Below, piece by piece: positions 7,649 through 16,387 of a stretch of 64,000 nucleotides of DNA; within the stretch, counting starts at the first letter, position 1; each line of letters starts with the position of its first letter. The stretch is taken from assembly GCA_964454685.1 (NCBI GenBank), contig CAYVTZ010000004.1:1-64000 (forward strand), read 5' to 3'. Position numbers and translations under genes: made by a program. The DNA is from CAYVTZ01 sp964454685. Lineage in GTDB: Bacteria; Bacillota; Clostridia; Christensenellales; Christensenellaceae. Under the pieces are notes generated by a model. It was not told the origin of the DNA, did no database searches, and saw nothing but the letters and a program-made list of their open reading frames with translations.

Positions 7649-9447
7649 TGTGGCAATGCGCCTCCATAAATATACGTTGTACAGTTATTTGCATTCTGCT
7701 TGATCACCGCGTCAATCAGGTACGCCTCGCGCCCTGCGCCGCCGGTCATAATCTGCGCCGTGCGCAGCAGACCGATCTGCTTTTGCGTCAAGGTATCCAT
7801 CTCTACCGCATAAAACGCAAACGGATATCCGCCCGCATGCCCATCCTCGGCAGGCGTCGCATAATAAAATGCACTGCCGTCCGCAGAGAACGCGTAATTG
7901 TTGTTTTCCAGCAGCAGGTTTTCCGCAATTTTCTGCACATCTCCCGTTTTCAGGTTCACATGCTGCAACGTCAGCAGCACAGCCGCCTCTTCCACCTGCG
8001 ACGGCACCACGGTCATCATGTCGATCCCGTTTGGCGCAATCGCAAAGTCGATGCCGCTGCTCACCTGCATGCGCTCGCCGGTTTCCAAGTCAACCGAATA
8101 GCAGATGCCGCCCGGCTGCGCGGATTTGTCCACATAGTAAATCTTGTTGTTGCGAATCTCCAGACTGCTTTCCGCGCCTTTGATTTCCCCCAAAGACGTC
8201 ACGCGCTCCACAGAATCCACGCTTTGCGCAAAGTCAAATTTGGTCAGCTGCAACTGCGTCGATCCCGTCATCGCGTAAATCACCGGCTTTTGCGCATCCC
8301 AAACGAAGGAGACCGTGTAGTCGCCGAGTCCTTCCTCGCCCAGGTTGTGTAAAATACCGCTCTGCTGGTCATAAACGTACAAGATTTTGTTGCTGATCCC
8401 GCTGTCCAAAATCGCAATATATTGACCGTCCGCAGATTGCGCGGCGCTCTCCACACTGTAAAAATCACGCGTTCCCAGTTCCTGCGCGACGCCGTCCGCC
8501 GGCATAATCCACAAACGCTCTTTCAGCACGCGCTCGGTGTCCTGCGCATAGTCCGGCAGATACGATCGCACAAACAGTTTGCTGCCATCCTGCAACGTGC
8601 ACAAATATCTGCCATTTTGGATCAGCACCTCCAGCTCCTGCGGCTCTCCGTTCACATATAAGACCGGTTCCGCCTCACCCGACTGCTGTGTCGACGCATT
8701 CATCACCGGCAGATCATTTCCTTTTTGCAAAATCACCTCTGTCACCAGATTGGGCGCATGCTGCTGCATGGCCTGCGTAAAGGATGCAGCAAGGCTGTCC
8801 GCCGCTTCGCGTGTTTTTTGCGGCTCGGAAACGAGCATGGTTTCGCCTCCCTCTGTTTTGGTCGGCGTAAGGCCCAGCTCGTCCGCAATCAGATTTTTTT
8901 CGTAAAGTTCCAGCGCATTGCTGACCACCAAAATATTCTCGGATGCCGAGAAGGTCTTGGGCGTAAGCGTGATCACCAGCTTCTCTCCCTGCTCCTGCGT
9001 GGAAATCTGCACATCATCCTTCAGCTGAAAATAAACCGCATGTGTGTTTGTGCCCTCTTTTTGTATGTCAAAAACATCGCGCACACTGCCCGCCGCATAC
9101 CAGTCCGGATTCTCCTCATAATCCCAAAAATCCACCGCCAGCTCAACGCACAGCCGTGCGGGCGCCACCAGAGTTTTCACCTTGTAATCGGGCACAGATG
9201 ATATTTTGGATTCCGGCACTTCTGCCTGCCGCGATCCATACAAAAAGGACATCGAAATCACCGTGCTGCCGTTTTGCATCTCGATTGCAATATCTTTCAA
9301 ATTGATATTTTCACCCAGTTCCGTTCCCTTGGGCTGCTGCGATTCGATCAATTCCGCTACCTGCGAAAGATCCACCTCGCCATTGCATCCGGCAAACAGT
9401 AGGCATATCGCCATACACAGCGCAATGATCCATGTCTTTTTCTTCAT
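7645..9447 (-). CDS. Large lipoprotein with probable beta-propeller region
   Basis: Function is not recognised. The start is the ATG at 9447 (MKKKTWIIAL), which has GGGAG about eight bases upstream; the frame is open further upstream but without a ribosome site. A lipoprotein signal ends at the lipobox LFAGC (Cys21), so the mature protein should be anchored outside the membrane. Residues ~60-170 form a beta-rich segment reminiscent of AMIN-type domains. The C-terminal two thirds contains repeated strands of the type SADGQYIAILDSG and SADGSAFYYAT, suggesting a TolB-like propeller. It lies 129 nt after mtaD and overlaps the radical SAM gene by 4 nt. The coupling to a cytoplasmic radical SAM enzyme is unexplained. 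Confidence 0.75.
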   Translation of the reverse strand: MKKKTWIIALCMAICLLFAGCNGEVDLSQVAELIESQQPKGTELGENINLKDIAIEMQNGSTVISMSFLYGSRQAEVPESKISSVPDYKVKTLVAPARLCVELAVDFWDYEENPDWYAAGSVRDVFDIQKEGTNTHAVYFQLKDDVQISTQEQGEKLVITLTPKTFSASENILVVSNALELYEKNLIADELGLTPTKTEGGETMLVSEPQKTREAADSLAASFTQAMQQHAPNLVTEVILQKGNDLPVMNASTQQSGEAEPVLYVNGEPQELEVLIQNGRYLCTLQDGSKLFVRSYLPDYAQDTERVLKERLWIMPADGVAQELGTRDFYSVESAAQSADGQYIAILDSGISNKILYVYDQQSGILHNLGEEGLGDYTVSFVWDAQKPVIYAMTGSTQLQLTKFDFAQSVDSVERVTSLGEIKGAESSLEIRNNKIYYVDKSAQPGGICYSVDLETGERMQVSSGIDFAIAPNGIDMMTVVPSQVEEAAVLLTLQHVNLKTGDVQKIAENLLLENNNYAFSADGSAFYYATPAEDGHAGGYPFAFYAVEMDTLTQKQIGLLRTAQIMTGGAGREAYLIDAVIKQNANNCTTYIYGGALPQ

Positions 9448-9576
9448 TGTTTTACTCCCAATCCGATCTTCCTCTGTCCGCATACGCGCCAGTCGGAACA
9501 TCTGCTTCCGCTTTTCATCACAGTTGAGCCATCGATACGGCAAGAACGTCTCAAGTCTAAGCCCCAACCCAAACTC

Positions 9577-10851
9577 CTATTTCAGCTTTTCGCCGTAAAA
9601 CCGCATCTTGTCCCGCACTTCTGCCGCATCTGCAAAACCGTGCTTTCCGTTTTCGTATACGATATCGCCGCCGATCATCGTCAAACACACATCGTTATCA
9701 CTTCCGGCATAAAGCACGCTTGCCAGCACGTCATATTCCGGCGCATAACGCAGCCCGTCCGTGTTCAGCACGATCAAGTCCGCGCATTTCCCCGGCACAA
9801 TCTCGCCGCCATCCACGCCCATCGCCTGCGCACCACCGCGCGTCGCCATGTCAAACGCCTGCTGCGCGCTAAACGCCTTAGGGTCGCATGCAACTCCCTT
9901 TTGCAGCATCACGGCGTATTCCGCTTCGCTCAAAATGGACAATTTGTCGTTGGAAGCCGCACCGTCCGTACCCAGCGCCATCGCAATGCCCGCCGCCTGA
10001 TATTTCGTCAGCGGCGCAATGCCACTCCCCAAATAAAGGTTGCTCCGTGGGCAGCTTGCAATCACGGCCTGCTTGTGCTCCGCCATGATGCGCACATCCT
10101 CCTCGGAAAGCCACACGCAGTGTGCGCCAATGAAGGGAACCTCCAAAAGCCCGCATGACTGCGCCAGCGCCAACGGTGTCATACCCTGCTGCTGCAAACA
10201 ACGCTCATGCTCGCCGCGCGTCTCGGAAATGTGCATGTGCACCCCTGTTCCCAGCTTTTGCGCATGCTCCGCAATCTGCTTCAGCGTCTTGTTGTTGACG
10301 GTGTACTGCGCGTGCGGCCCCATATAGACTTTGATGCGCCCCGTGTTGTGATATCGATCAAACAGCTCCTGTGCTTCTTGCAGCCTGCTGCCGCCGTCCT
10401 CGTCGCCAAACGCAACGATGCCGCGCGCCAAAATCGCGCGCATACCTGATTCCTGCGCCGCTTTTGCCACTTCATCCAAAAAGAAATATTGGTCGTTGAA
10501 GCCAACCACGCCCGCCGCCGTCATCTCACATACCGCACTCATCGCACCCCAGTATGCCGCCTCCGCCGTAAACTTGTCCTCTGCCGGCAAAATGCGCGTG
10601 TCCAGCCACTCTTGCAGCGGCAAATCACTCGCATAGGAGCGCAACAGGTTCATCACCACATGCGAATGCAGATTGTAAAACGCAGGCATCAGCAGTTTTC
10701 CGCCCAAGTCAATCGTACGATCTGCCTGTGCACTCTGCGTCTGCCCGACGTATGTAATTTTCCCCTCTTCAACATGCACGACCGCATCCCGCAGCACCGG
10801 CGCATAAGCGCCCTGCAAAACCGTCGCATGCACAAATTGAATCTTGCTCAA
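9577..10851 (-). CDS. mtaD: 5-methylthioadenosine/S-adenosylhomocysteine deaminase (amidohydrolase)
   Basis: This 424-residue metal-dependent amidohydrolase matches the MtaD/TrzN family, which deaminates the adenine of S-adenosylhomocysteine, methylthioadenosine and related nucleosides. Metal and catalytic motifs are in order: NLHSHVV (HxH), HMHISET, GAHCVWLSEEDV and LGTDGAASND. It follows ahcY with only 3 nt between. That pairing suggests SAH may first be deaminated to S-inosylhomocysteine, as described for methanogens with DadD plus an inosylhomocysteine hydrolase. Substrate preference among SAH, MTA and 5'-deoxyadenosine cannot be read from sequence. Confidence 0.85.
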   Translation of the reverse strand: MSKIQFVHATVLQGAYAPVLRDAVVHVEEGKITYVGQTQSAQADRTIDLGGKLLMPAFYNLHSHVVMNLLRSYASDLPLQEWLDTRILPAEDKFTAEAAYWGAMSAVCEMTAAGVVGFNDQYFFLDEVAKAAQESGMRAILARGIVAFGDEDGGSRLQEAQELFDRYHNTGRIKVYMGPHAQYTVNNKTLKQIAEHAQKLGTGVHMHISETRGEHERCLQQQGMTPLALAQSCGLLEVPFIGAHCVWLSEEDVRIMAEHKQAVIASCPRSNLYLGSGIAPLTKYQAAGIAMALGTDGAASNDKLSILSEAEYAVMLQKGVACDPKAFSAQQAFDMATRGGAQAMGVDGGEIVPGKCADLIVLNTDGLRYAPEYDVLASVLYAGSDNDVCLTMIGGDIVYENGKHGFADAAEVRDKMRFYGEKLK

Positions 10852-10854
10852 TGC

Positions 10855-12093
10855 TTATTCTCCGTATAAATACTTGCGTTGCTCGTCCGTCAGTACATCC
10901 ACACTGCCGCCCATCGCCTTCAGCTTGCGCACTGCAACACTGTAATCAATGTCCGCAGGCATGTTCATCAAGCCGGGCTGCATCTTTTTGTGGTTTTCCA
11001 CCACGTATTTCTGCGCCAAAAATTGCAACGCAAAGCTCATATCCATAATCTCTGCCGGATGCCCGTCGCCGGACGCAAGGTTCACCAGACGTCCCCCTGC
11101 CAGCACATTTAAAATTCTTCCGTCCTTCTGCACATATCCTTCCACGTTTTGGCGCATCGGAACCACCTTCTCGCTGATTTTCGCCAACTGCGCAACGCTC
11201 ACTTCGCAGTCAAAGTGTCCCGCGTTGGAAAGCAGCACGCCATCCTTCATCTTGTGGAAATGCCGCTCCACGATCACGTCCTCACAGCCTGTCACCGTTA
11301 CAAACACATCTCCCAGCGCCGCCGCATCGTCCATGGTCATCACGTCAAACCCATCCATCATGGCCTCCGCAGCCTTGATGTGGTCGATCTCCGTCACAAT
11401 CACACGCGCGCCCAGCGCCGCTGCGCGCTTCGCAACGCCCTTGCCGCACCAGCCGTATCCCGCAACAACAACGCGCTTGCCCGCCACAATCAAATTTGTG
11501 GTACGCATGATACCATCCCACACGGATTGCCCCGTACCGTAACGGTTGTCAAACAAATATTTGCACTGCGCGTCATTCACCGGAATCACCGGAATTTCCA
11601 GCTTGCCCGCCTTTTCCATCGCGCGCAGGCGCAGCACACCCGTCGTGGTCTCCTCACTCGCGCCGATCACCTCCGGCAGCAAATGCCGCAGCTCTTTGTG
11701 CAGCATGGTGATCACATCGCCGCCGTCATCCATAATCAGGTTCGGCCCCGTCATCAACGCACTGCGGATATGGCTTTCATATTGCTCATCACTCGCGCCA
11801 TGCACCGCATAGACGTCCGCGCCGCCCTCCACCAAGGCCGCCACAACGTCATCCTGTGTGGACAACGGGTTGGACGCACATGCCGCAACCTGCGCGCCGC
11901 ATGCCTGCATCACCTGAATCATATATGCCGTTTTCGCTTCCAAGTGAATGCACACGCACATTTTCAAGCTCGCAAAAGGCTTCTTCGGCGCAAATTCCTC
12001 TTCAAAGCTGCGCAGTACAGGCATGTAGTGCTTCACCCACTCAATTTTCTGTTTGCCGGACGGTGCCAGCTTAATGTCCTTGATTTCGCTCAT
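10855..12093 (-). CDS. ahcY: Adenosylhomocysteinase family (SAH or S-inosylhomocysteine hydrolase)
   Basis: The 412-residue NAD-dependent enzyme hydrolyses S-adenosylhomocysteine (or the inosyl analogue) to homocysteine and the nucleoside, recycling the methylation by-product. Visible features are the N-terminal HLEAKTAYMI, the ASNPLSTQDDV substrate loop, the NAD-binding Rossmann motif VAGYGWCGKGVA and the C-terminal GGRLVNLASGDGHP. It is the shorter form that lacks the insert of the eukaryotic enzyme. It overlaps the galU stop by one base (TAATG) and is followed by mtaD, so the two enzymes are made together. Confidence 0.92.
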   Translation of the reverse strand: MSEIKDIKLAPSGKQKIEWVKHYMPVLRSFEEEFAPKKPFASLKMCVCIHLEAKTAYMIQVMQACGAQVAACASNPLSTQDDVVAALVEGGADVYAVHGASDEQYESHIRSALMTGPNLIMDDGGDVITMLHKELRHLLPEVIGASEETTTGVLRLRAMEKAGKLEIPVIPVNDAQCKYLFDNRYGTGQSVWDGIMRTTNLIVAGKRVVVAGYGWCGKGVAKRAAALGARVIVTEIDHIKAAEAMMDGFDVMTMDDAAALGDVFVTVTGCEDVIVERHFHKMKDGVLLSNAGHFDCEVSVAQLAKISEKVVPMRQNVEGYVQKDGRILNVLAGGRLVNLASGDGHPAEIMDMSFALQFLAQKYVVENHKKMQPGLMNMPADIDYSVAVRKLKAMGGSVDVLTDEQRKYLYGE

Positions 12094-12965
12094 TACTTCA
12101 TTCCTCCCACAAGTTCTTTTAAATACTGCGCAAACCGATCACTGAGTTCCGGTCGATCCAGCGCAAATTCGCACGTCGCCTTTAAGAATCCCAGTTTGTC
12201 GCCCACGTCATAGCGTTTTCCTTCAAATTCATACGCACAGATGGGCTGTTCCTTGCACAGCAGCCGCAGCGCGTTCGTTAACTCAATCTCGCCTGTTTCC
12301 TCTGCCTTGGTGCGCTCCAGCGCGTCAAAGATTTCAGGTGTGATGATATATCTGCCCAAAATCGCCAAATTAGAGGGCGCTTTTTCCTGCCCCGGCTTTT
12401 CCACCAGATCAGAAATCATATGCACCCGCCCCTCGTTCGTGCGCGGCGCAACCACACCATATTTGTCCGTGTCCTTGATGTCCACCTGCTGAACGCCCAA
12501 TACCGAGCATCCGCGTTCTTCATAAACGTCCATCAACTGCCGCAGCGCCGGTTGCTCCGACTTCACCACGTCATCGCCCAAAATCACGCCAAACGGCTCG
12601 TTGCCAATCACTTCCTTTGCCGTCCAGATGGCGTGTCCCAGCCCAAGCGGCTCCTTCTGCCTGATGTAAATGACGTTCGCCATCCTGGAAATGTCATCCA
12701 CTATTTTCAGGAGTTCATCCTTTTGCTTGCTGCGCAGCTCATATTCCAGCTCTACCGACTTATCAAAGTGATCCTCGATTGCGCGCTTGCTTCGCCCTGT
12801 GATGATGACAACGCTCTCAATGCCGCTGGCAACCGCCTCCTCCACGATGTACTGAATGGTCGGCTTGTCCACAATCGGCAGCATTTCTTTGGGCTGCGCC
12901 TTCGTCGCAGGTAAGAACCGCGTGCCCAGCCCCGCGGCAGGGATCACGACTTTACGTATCTTCAT
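12093..12965 (-). CDS. galU: UTP-glucose-1-phosphate uridylyltransferase
   Basis: GalU makes UDP-glucose from UTP and glucose-1-phosphate for surface glycans, glycolipids and galactose metabolism. The 290-residue protein opens with the nucleotidyltransferase signature AAGLGTRFLPATKAQPKEM and retains VDKPTIQYIVEEA, LGDDVV and the EKP motif (LVEKPGQEKAPSN). Length is normal. It overlaps plsC by 4 nt upstream and ahcY by one base downstream, so it is co-translated within the seven-gene run. Confidence 0.95.
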   Translation of the reverse strand: MKIRKVVIPAAGLGTRFLPATKAQPKEMLPIVDKPTIQYIVEEAVASGIESVVIITGRSKRAIEDHFDKSVELEYELRSKQKDELLKIVDDISRMANVIYIRQKEPLGLGHAIWTAKEVIGNEPFGVILGDDVVKSEQPALRQLMDVYEERGCSVLGVQQVDIKDTDKYGVVAPRTNEGRVHMISDLVEKPGQEKAPSNLAILGRYIITPEIFDALERTKAEETGEIELTNALRLLCKEQPICAYEFEGKRYDVGDKLGFLKATCEFALDRPELSDRFAQYLKELVGGMK

Positions 12966-13753
12966 TTCAATCCTCCATAATATTCATCCATCATTTTTTG
13001 CATGGTATCTTTCACATATTCCGACATCATAATCGCCTTACGCGGCTCGTTCAGCCCTTCCAAATCCGCAATGTCCGCAAGGCAAACGGGCTTGCCTACA
13101 ATCAGTGTGACGTCGTTGTCGTTGGGGAAAACAAAAACCATCGGCAGCACCGGCACATCGTTTTTGATGGCAAAGCGAAACGCCCCGTTCATAAACGGGC
13201 GCAGCGTCCGCGAGCGTGGGTCGATCTCCCCTTCCGGAAAAAGCTGTACTTTATGATGCGTCGTGCGCAGCAACTCGTTCACTTCCGCATAAAACTTCTT
13301 GAAATACTTTTGTTCCTCCGGCAGTGCTACCCCGCGCAAAATGCGTACCAGCCCTCCGATTATGACCGCCTCAAAATTATGTTTGCGTGCCACAATGTAG
13401 GGCGTACTGGGCCAAAATGCATCAATCAGCAATACCGCATCCAGATTATGTACGTGATTGGCAACCGTCACTGCCGCTTGTTTGCGCATTGCCTTGATAT
13501 TTTCTTTGCCTATCACCTTGAATCTATATTTGATTCGGAAAACAATCTTGGCAATCGGCATCCCAACAATCATTGAAAATCGATACAAAAAGCGCAGTCC
13601 TATATTTTTTGTCACATATTGATAACTGTCGCTGAATTTCAGCTTGATCGGTGCCCACATGCGTTCGGCCGTACCCTTACGCCGATGCTTGCGCGCAACA
13701 GTCCCAAGCTGTTCACTAGCCTGCGCCTCGTTTTTTTGCTTATTTCGTCCCAT
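12962..13753 (-). CDS. plsC: 1-acyl-sn-glycerol-3-phosphate acyltransferase
   Basis: PlsC-type enzymes acylate lysophosphatidate to phosphatidate in phospholipid synthesis at the membrane. The catalytic HX4D motif is present as NHVHNLD, with the downstream glycerophosphate-binding block FPEGEIDPRSR. The first ~45 residues are very basic (KHRRKGTAERM), and a weakly hydrophobic segment around residues 60-75 may bind the membrane. The length of 263 residues is usual. It starts 8 nt after yjbQ and overlaps galU. Confidence 0.9.
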   Translation of the reverse strand: MGRNKQKNEAQASEQLGTVARKHRRKGTAERMWAPIKLKFSDSYQYVTKNIGLRFLYRFSMIVGMPIAKIVFRIKYRFKVIGKENIKAMRKQAAVTVANHVHNLDAVLLIDAFWPSTPYIVARKHNFEAVIIGGLVRILRGVALPEEQKYFKKFYAEVNELLRTTHHKVQLFPEGEIDPRSRTLRPFMNGAFRFAIKNDVPVLPMVFVFPNDNDVTLIVGKPVCLADIADLEGLNEPRKAIMMSEYVKDTMQKMMDEYYGGLK

Positions 13754-13761
13754 CTAATTCA

Positions 13762-14178
13762 TCATTCTCCAATGATCTTAATCATCAATTTTTTGGTGCG
13801 TTTGCCGTCAAATTCACCATAGAAAATCTGTTCCCACGGCCCAAAATCCAGCCGCCCGTTCGTAACCGCAACCACCACTTCACGCCCCATGATGGTTCGT
13901 TTGAGGTGTGCGTCCGCATTATCCTCATATCCATTGTGCGCATATTGCGAATATGGTTTTTCCGGCGCAAGCCGTTCCAGCCACGCCTCCATATCACTAT
14001 GCAGCCCGCTCTCATCGTCATTGATGAATACGCTCGCGGTGATGTGCATGGCATTCACCAGGCAGAGTCCCTCCTGAATGCCGCTTTTGCGCAGAGCCTG
14101 ATCCACCTGCGGTGTAATGTTGATAAACTGTCTGCGCTTTGCAATGTTCAGTTCCAAAACTTCCCGATAGCTCTTCAT
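13762..14178 (-). CDS. yjbQ: YjbQ/UPF0047 family protein
   Basis: This 138-residue protein belongs to the small YjbQ family, whose members form trimers; some have weak thiamine-phosphate synthase activity and the true role is unsettled. Conserved blocks are VNAMHITASVFINDDESG, HLKRTIMGREVVV, and the C-terminal GRLDFGPWEQIFYGEFDG with the conserved His and Asp/Glu residues. The ATG at 14178 is preceded by AAGGAG. It is the first gene after the promoter at 14392-14421 and leads the plsC-galU-ahcY-mtaD run. Confidence 0.88.
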   Translation of the reverse strand: MKSYREVLELNIAKRRQFINITPQVDQALRKSGIQEGLCLVNAMHITASVFINDDESGLHSDMEAWLERLAPEKPYSQYAHNGYEDNADAHLKRTIMGREVVVAVTNGRLDFGPWEQIFYGEFDGKRTKKLMIKIIGE

Positions 14179-14391
14179 TGCCTCGCTCCTTTTTTGCGTG
14201 ACGGTGCATCACCCGTCCTCCCTTATGATATCCGCGTTGCTGCCGCCTTTTCGCGCAGCCGCTACGGTAAATCCCTCGCTGCCGCCGGTGATATCCGTTC
14301 GGCATTCGGCGTCGTTTCAGTCCTCATTTGCAGGCATTTCGGCGTACCTCAACAAAGTGCTGACGCAACGCATATTTGCCCAGTATTTAAT

Positions 14392-14421
14392 ATTATAACA
14401 TACCTGCATCCTAAAAGTCTA
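14392..14421 (-). promoter_or_regulatory. Promoter for the yjbQ operon with a ~200-nt leader
   Basis: On the minus strand TAGACT (14421-14416), an 18-nt spacer and a perfect TATAAT (14397-14392) precede a leader of about 200 nt before yjbQ. The leader holds two GATATC palindromes and an ACGG/CCGT stem, but I could not match it to a known riboswitch. Confidence 0.55.
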
Positions 14422-14670
14422 TGTTTTACACACCAAAAACGCAATGCCGATTCTCAAAACGCACTCGCACACGCTCACCCCACGCCCGCGCCGAAATCCC
14501 TTTCGCCATGCGGCTTTCATCCACTCCCCACCGCCTTTGCGGCGCTTTCCCCCGCACAAAAAAAAACCGCAGAAGCCGCGTCTATGCTTGACGCGCACTC
14601 CCACGGCATTCTCTTTATTCCCTACTTCCGCCGAATCACATTTTGCGACGGTTTGTCCCGCCTATATACT
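14422..14670. other. Non-coding stretch
   Basis: I see no convincing gene here on either strand. The minus strand is G-rich with short Arg/Gly-rich frames lacking ribosome sites. A run of nine A residues near 14570 (T on the minus strand) follows a weak stem and could serve as a terminator for the lipoprotein gene upstream on that strand. Confidence 0.5.
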
Positions 14671-14688
14671 TCGGAGCAAAAGCTCCGA
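14671..14688 (-). terminator. Hairpin after the small lipoprotein gene
   Basis: A perfect 7-bp stem (TCGGAGC/GCTCCGA) with an AAAA loop lies 12 nt beyond the stop codon. It lacks a clean T tract, so it may be an RNA-stabilising hairpin rather than a full intrinsic terminator. Confidence 0.45.
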
Positions 14689-14700
14689 CCTTGAAGCAGA

Positions 14701-15189
14701 CTACTTCACCTTCACCGGCTCACTCTGGAAAGTCGCTACGCAGCCCTTTTGGTTCCAGACCACATTCGGCCCCGACAAATTCTCGAATTTGTTCCCGTAG
14801 ACCTCGCGCACTTCTTTAAGCTGTGTATCCGCCTTTTGCGTGTCAAACGTCAAAAAACCGTAAACCGTCTCCGGCCAGTCTGCCTGCACCGCAAAATCCG
14901 CAGTCAGGTTATTTCCCTGTTTTTGCAATTTCACAGAATCCAGCAGCGCACCGCCCGACCCCATCACGCTGATGACGCCGTTTGTGCCGTCCATCAAATT
15001 GGTCTCTCCCGAAACCGTCAGCACAGAGCCGTTCAGCACCGCCTTGCAAGAGCCGGTCACCTCAAACATCTGCGCTCCTTCTTCCACCTTGGGACGCGCA
15101 ATCTGCGTCACATTACCGCCGCAACCGGCAAGCACCGACGCCAATACAACGATCAAAACAATCGTAACAATAATCTTATTTTTTCTCAT
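14701..15189 (-). CDS. Small lipoprotein of unknown function
   Basis: The protein is 162 residues from the ATG at 15189. Another ATG at 15213 would add eight residues but has no ribosome site, whereas AAGGA lies ~11 bases before 15189. A basic N-terminus (MRKNK) and hydrophobic helix end in the lipobox VLAGC. The mature part is small and beta-rich, with no motif I recognise; segments such as VLTVSGETNLMDGTNG suggest an Ig-like or carbohydrate-facing fold. A consensus promoter drives it, divergent from the gene at 15371. Confidence 0.75.
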   Translation of the reverse strand: MRKNKIIVTIVLIVVLASVLAGCGGNVTQIARPKVEEGAQMFEVTGSCKAVLNGSVLTVSGETNLMDGTNGVISVMGSGGALLDSVKLQKQGNNLTADFAVQADWPETVYGFLTFDTQKADTQLKEVREVYGNKFENLSGPNVVWNQKGCVATFQSEPVKVK

Positions 15190-15220
15190 GCAAACACAAT
15201 TCCTTTCAAACACTCATTAC

Positions 15221-15249
15221 AGTATACAGAAAACAGCCCGTTCTGTAAA
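15221..15249 (-). promoter_or_regulatory. Promoter of the small lipoprotein gene
   Basis: On the minus strand TTTACA (15249-15244), a 17-nt spacer and TATACT (15226-15221) lie about 30 nt before the start codon. Confidence 0.7.
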
Positions 15250-15292
15250 GATTTTTATCTGAAATACTCGCCGTGTCTGCCCAATTCCCACA

Positions 15293-15321
15293 TTGACAAA
15301 AGGGCGCAAACCTTCAATAAT
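15293..15321 (+). promoter_or_regulatory. Promoter of the gene at 15371
   Basis: TTGACA (15293-15298), a 17-nt spacer and AATAAT (15316-15321) are followed by a leader of about 43 nt. It is divergent from the lipoprotein promoter. Confidence 0.7.
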
Positions 15322-15370
15322 AGTAACAAGACCATGCGCAAATACCGCGCAGCAGATTGGAGCATATGAT

Positions 15371-16321
15371 ATGACCCCCTACCGCCACCTTGTTTTAGCG
15401 ACCGCGCTCTGTGCGCCGGATGCAATACCCGCAGCCTCGCAGCAGATTGCCGCCCTGCTCGCATCCTCCACGCAATCCGTCGCAAGCTTTGATTGCAACG
15501 CGCCGCTTACGCAGCAGAGCGCCTTGCAAGAGATCGCGCAACAGCTTTCGGGTCATGCACTGCACGATCAGCCTTTTGCAGATGAGGTGCAATGGATCGC
15601 CCGCCTATCGCTGGACGCTCAGGATTTCGAAACCCGTCTGCGCAGTGTTTTTTTAGGTCAGGACGCACAAGGCGCACTTTTCCCGCCCGCAGATTGGAAT
15701 ATAGACAGCACGGCTTTTACACCGCAGCAAAGCCTGCCCGCATTTTTGCAATCCTGTGACGCAGATACCATCCTGTGCAACTTTGCCGGTCAACCCTTTG
15801 CATACGAGACTTTTTTGGATGTGCATTGCCGTGCGCTGGAGCTGTTTCCCGACTATGTCATTTTCTGCGAGTCTGAGTCCACGCTTACGCAAGCAGGGCA
15901 GGGCGATCTCACGCAAGGGCTCCATCGTCTGTCGCAATCTGCCGACGTCCTGAAGCGTGTCTTTCACTTGGATGCCTTGCTTTTCTGCCTTTCGCCCAAC
16001 GAAGTCATAAATTCCGTTTGCGCAGCGCACAATATCCCGCTGCTGCCGCAGGAATCAGACGTGTTGCAAGCGCGAAAACCCTTTCACAGCGCACAAAGCT
16101 GCTGTTACGATTACGCCCAACCCCTCCCGCAGAAGATTCAAACCCTATGCGATGCACTCGGTTTGCCCGTCGCTTACTCCGCGCAGTTTCGCTCCCAAAT
16201 GGAGTCTGCGCAAGCGCTGGAACTCAGTCGGCTTCCGCTCTGCGTCACCACCGCAGAATCTTCACAGTTCGAGCGCCTGCATGTTTATTCCGGCGCGGGT
16301 GTGCTGTTGCTAGAGCACTAA
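15371..16321 (+). CDS. Unrecognised cytoplasmic protein
   Basis: I do not recognise this 316-residue protein. The start at 15371 (MTPYRHLVLATALC) has TTGGAG nine bases upstream. The longer frame from 15293 begins inside the promoter and is rejected. The sequence opens with a beta strand as in Rossmann or P-loop folds, but no Walker A loop follows. Central blocks such as ILCNFAGQPFAYETFLDVH and FPDYVIFCESES alternate strands and helices, and cysteines are fairly common. A divergent ParA/MinD-like or methyltransferase-like fold is conceivable. It is a single-gene unit with its own promoter and a strong terminator. Confidence 0.7.
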   Translation: MTPYRHLVLATALCAPDAIPAASQQIAALLASSTQSVASFDCNAPLTQQSALQEIAQQLSGHALHDQPFADEVQWIARLSLDAQDFETRLRSVFLGQDAQGALFPPADWNIDSTAFTPQQSLPAFLQSCDADTILCNFAGQPFAYETFLDVHCRALELFPDYVIFCESESTLTQAGQGDLTQGLHRLSQSADVLKRVFHLDALLFCLSPNEVINSVCAAHNIPLLPQESDVLQARKPFHSAQSCCYDYAQPLPQKIQTLCDALGLPVAYSAQFRSQMESAQALELSRLPLCVTTAESSQFERLHVYSGAGVLLLEH

Positions 16322-16338
16322 ACACGCGCAGCACAAAC

Positions 16339-16383
16339 AAAAGAGGGGCCACTGCAATTCATTTGCAGCAGCCCCTCTTTTTT
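16339..16383. terminator. Bidirectional terminator
   Basis: AAAAGAGGGGC (16339-16349) pairs with GCCCCTCTTTT, leaving A and T tracts on both sides and an inner CTGCAA/TTGCAG stem. It serves the convergent genes ending at 16321 and 16388. Confidence 0.92.
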
Positions 16384-16387
16384 GTAA

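Noticed and set aside
14179..14391. Riboswitch in the yjbQ leader
   Set aside because: I tried to match it to guanidine, ZTP, c-di-GMP, glycine, THF and lysine consensus cores and found no convincing match, so it is left as a leader.
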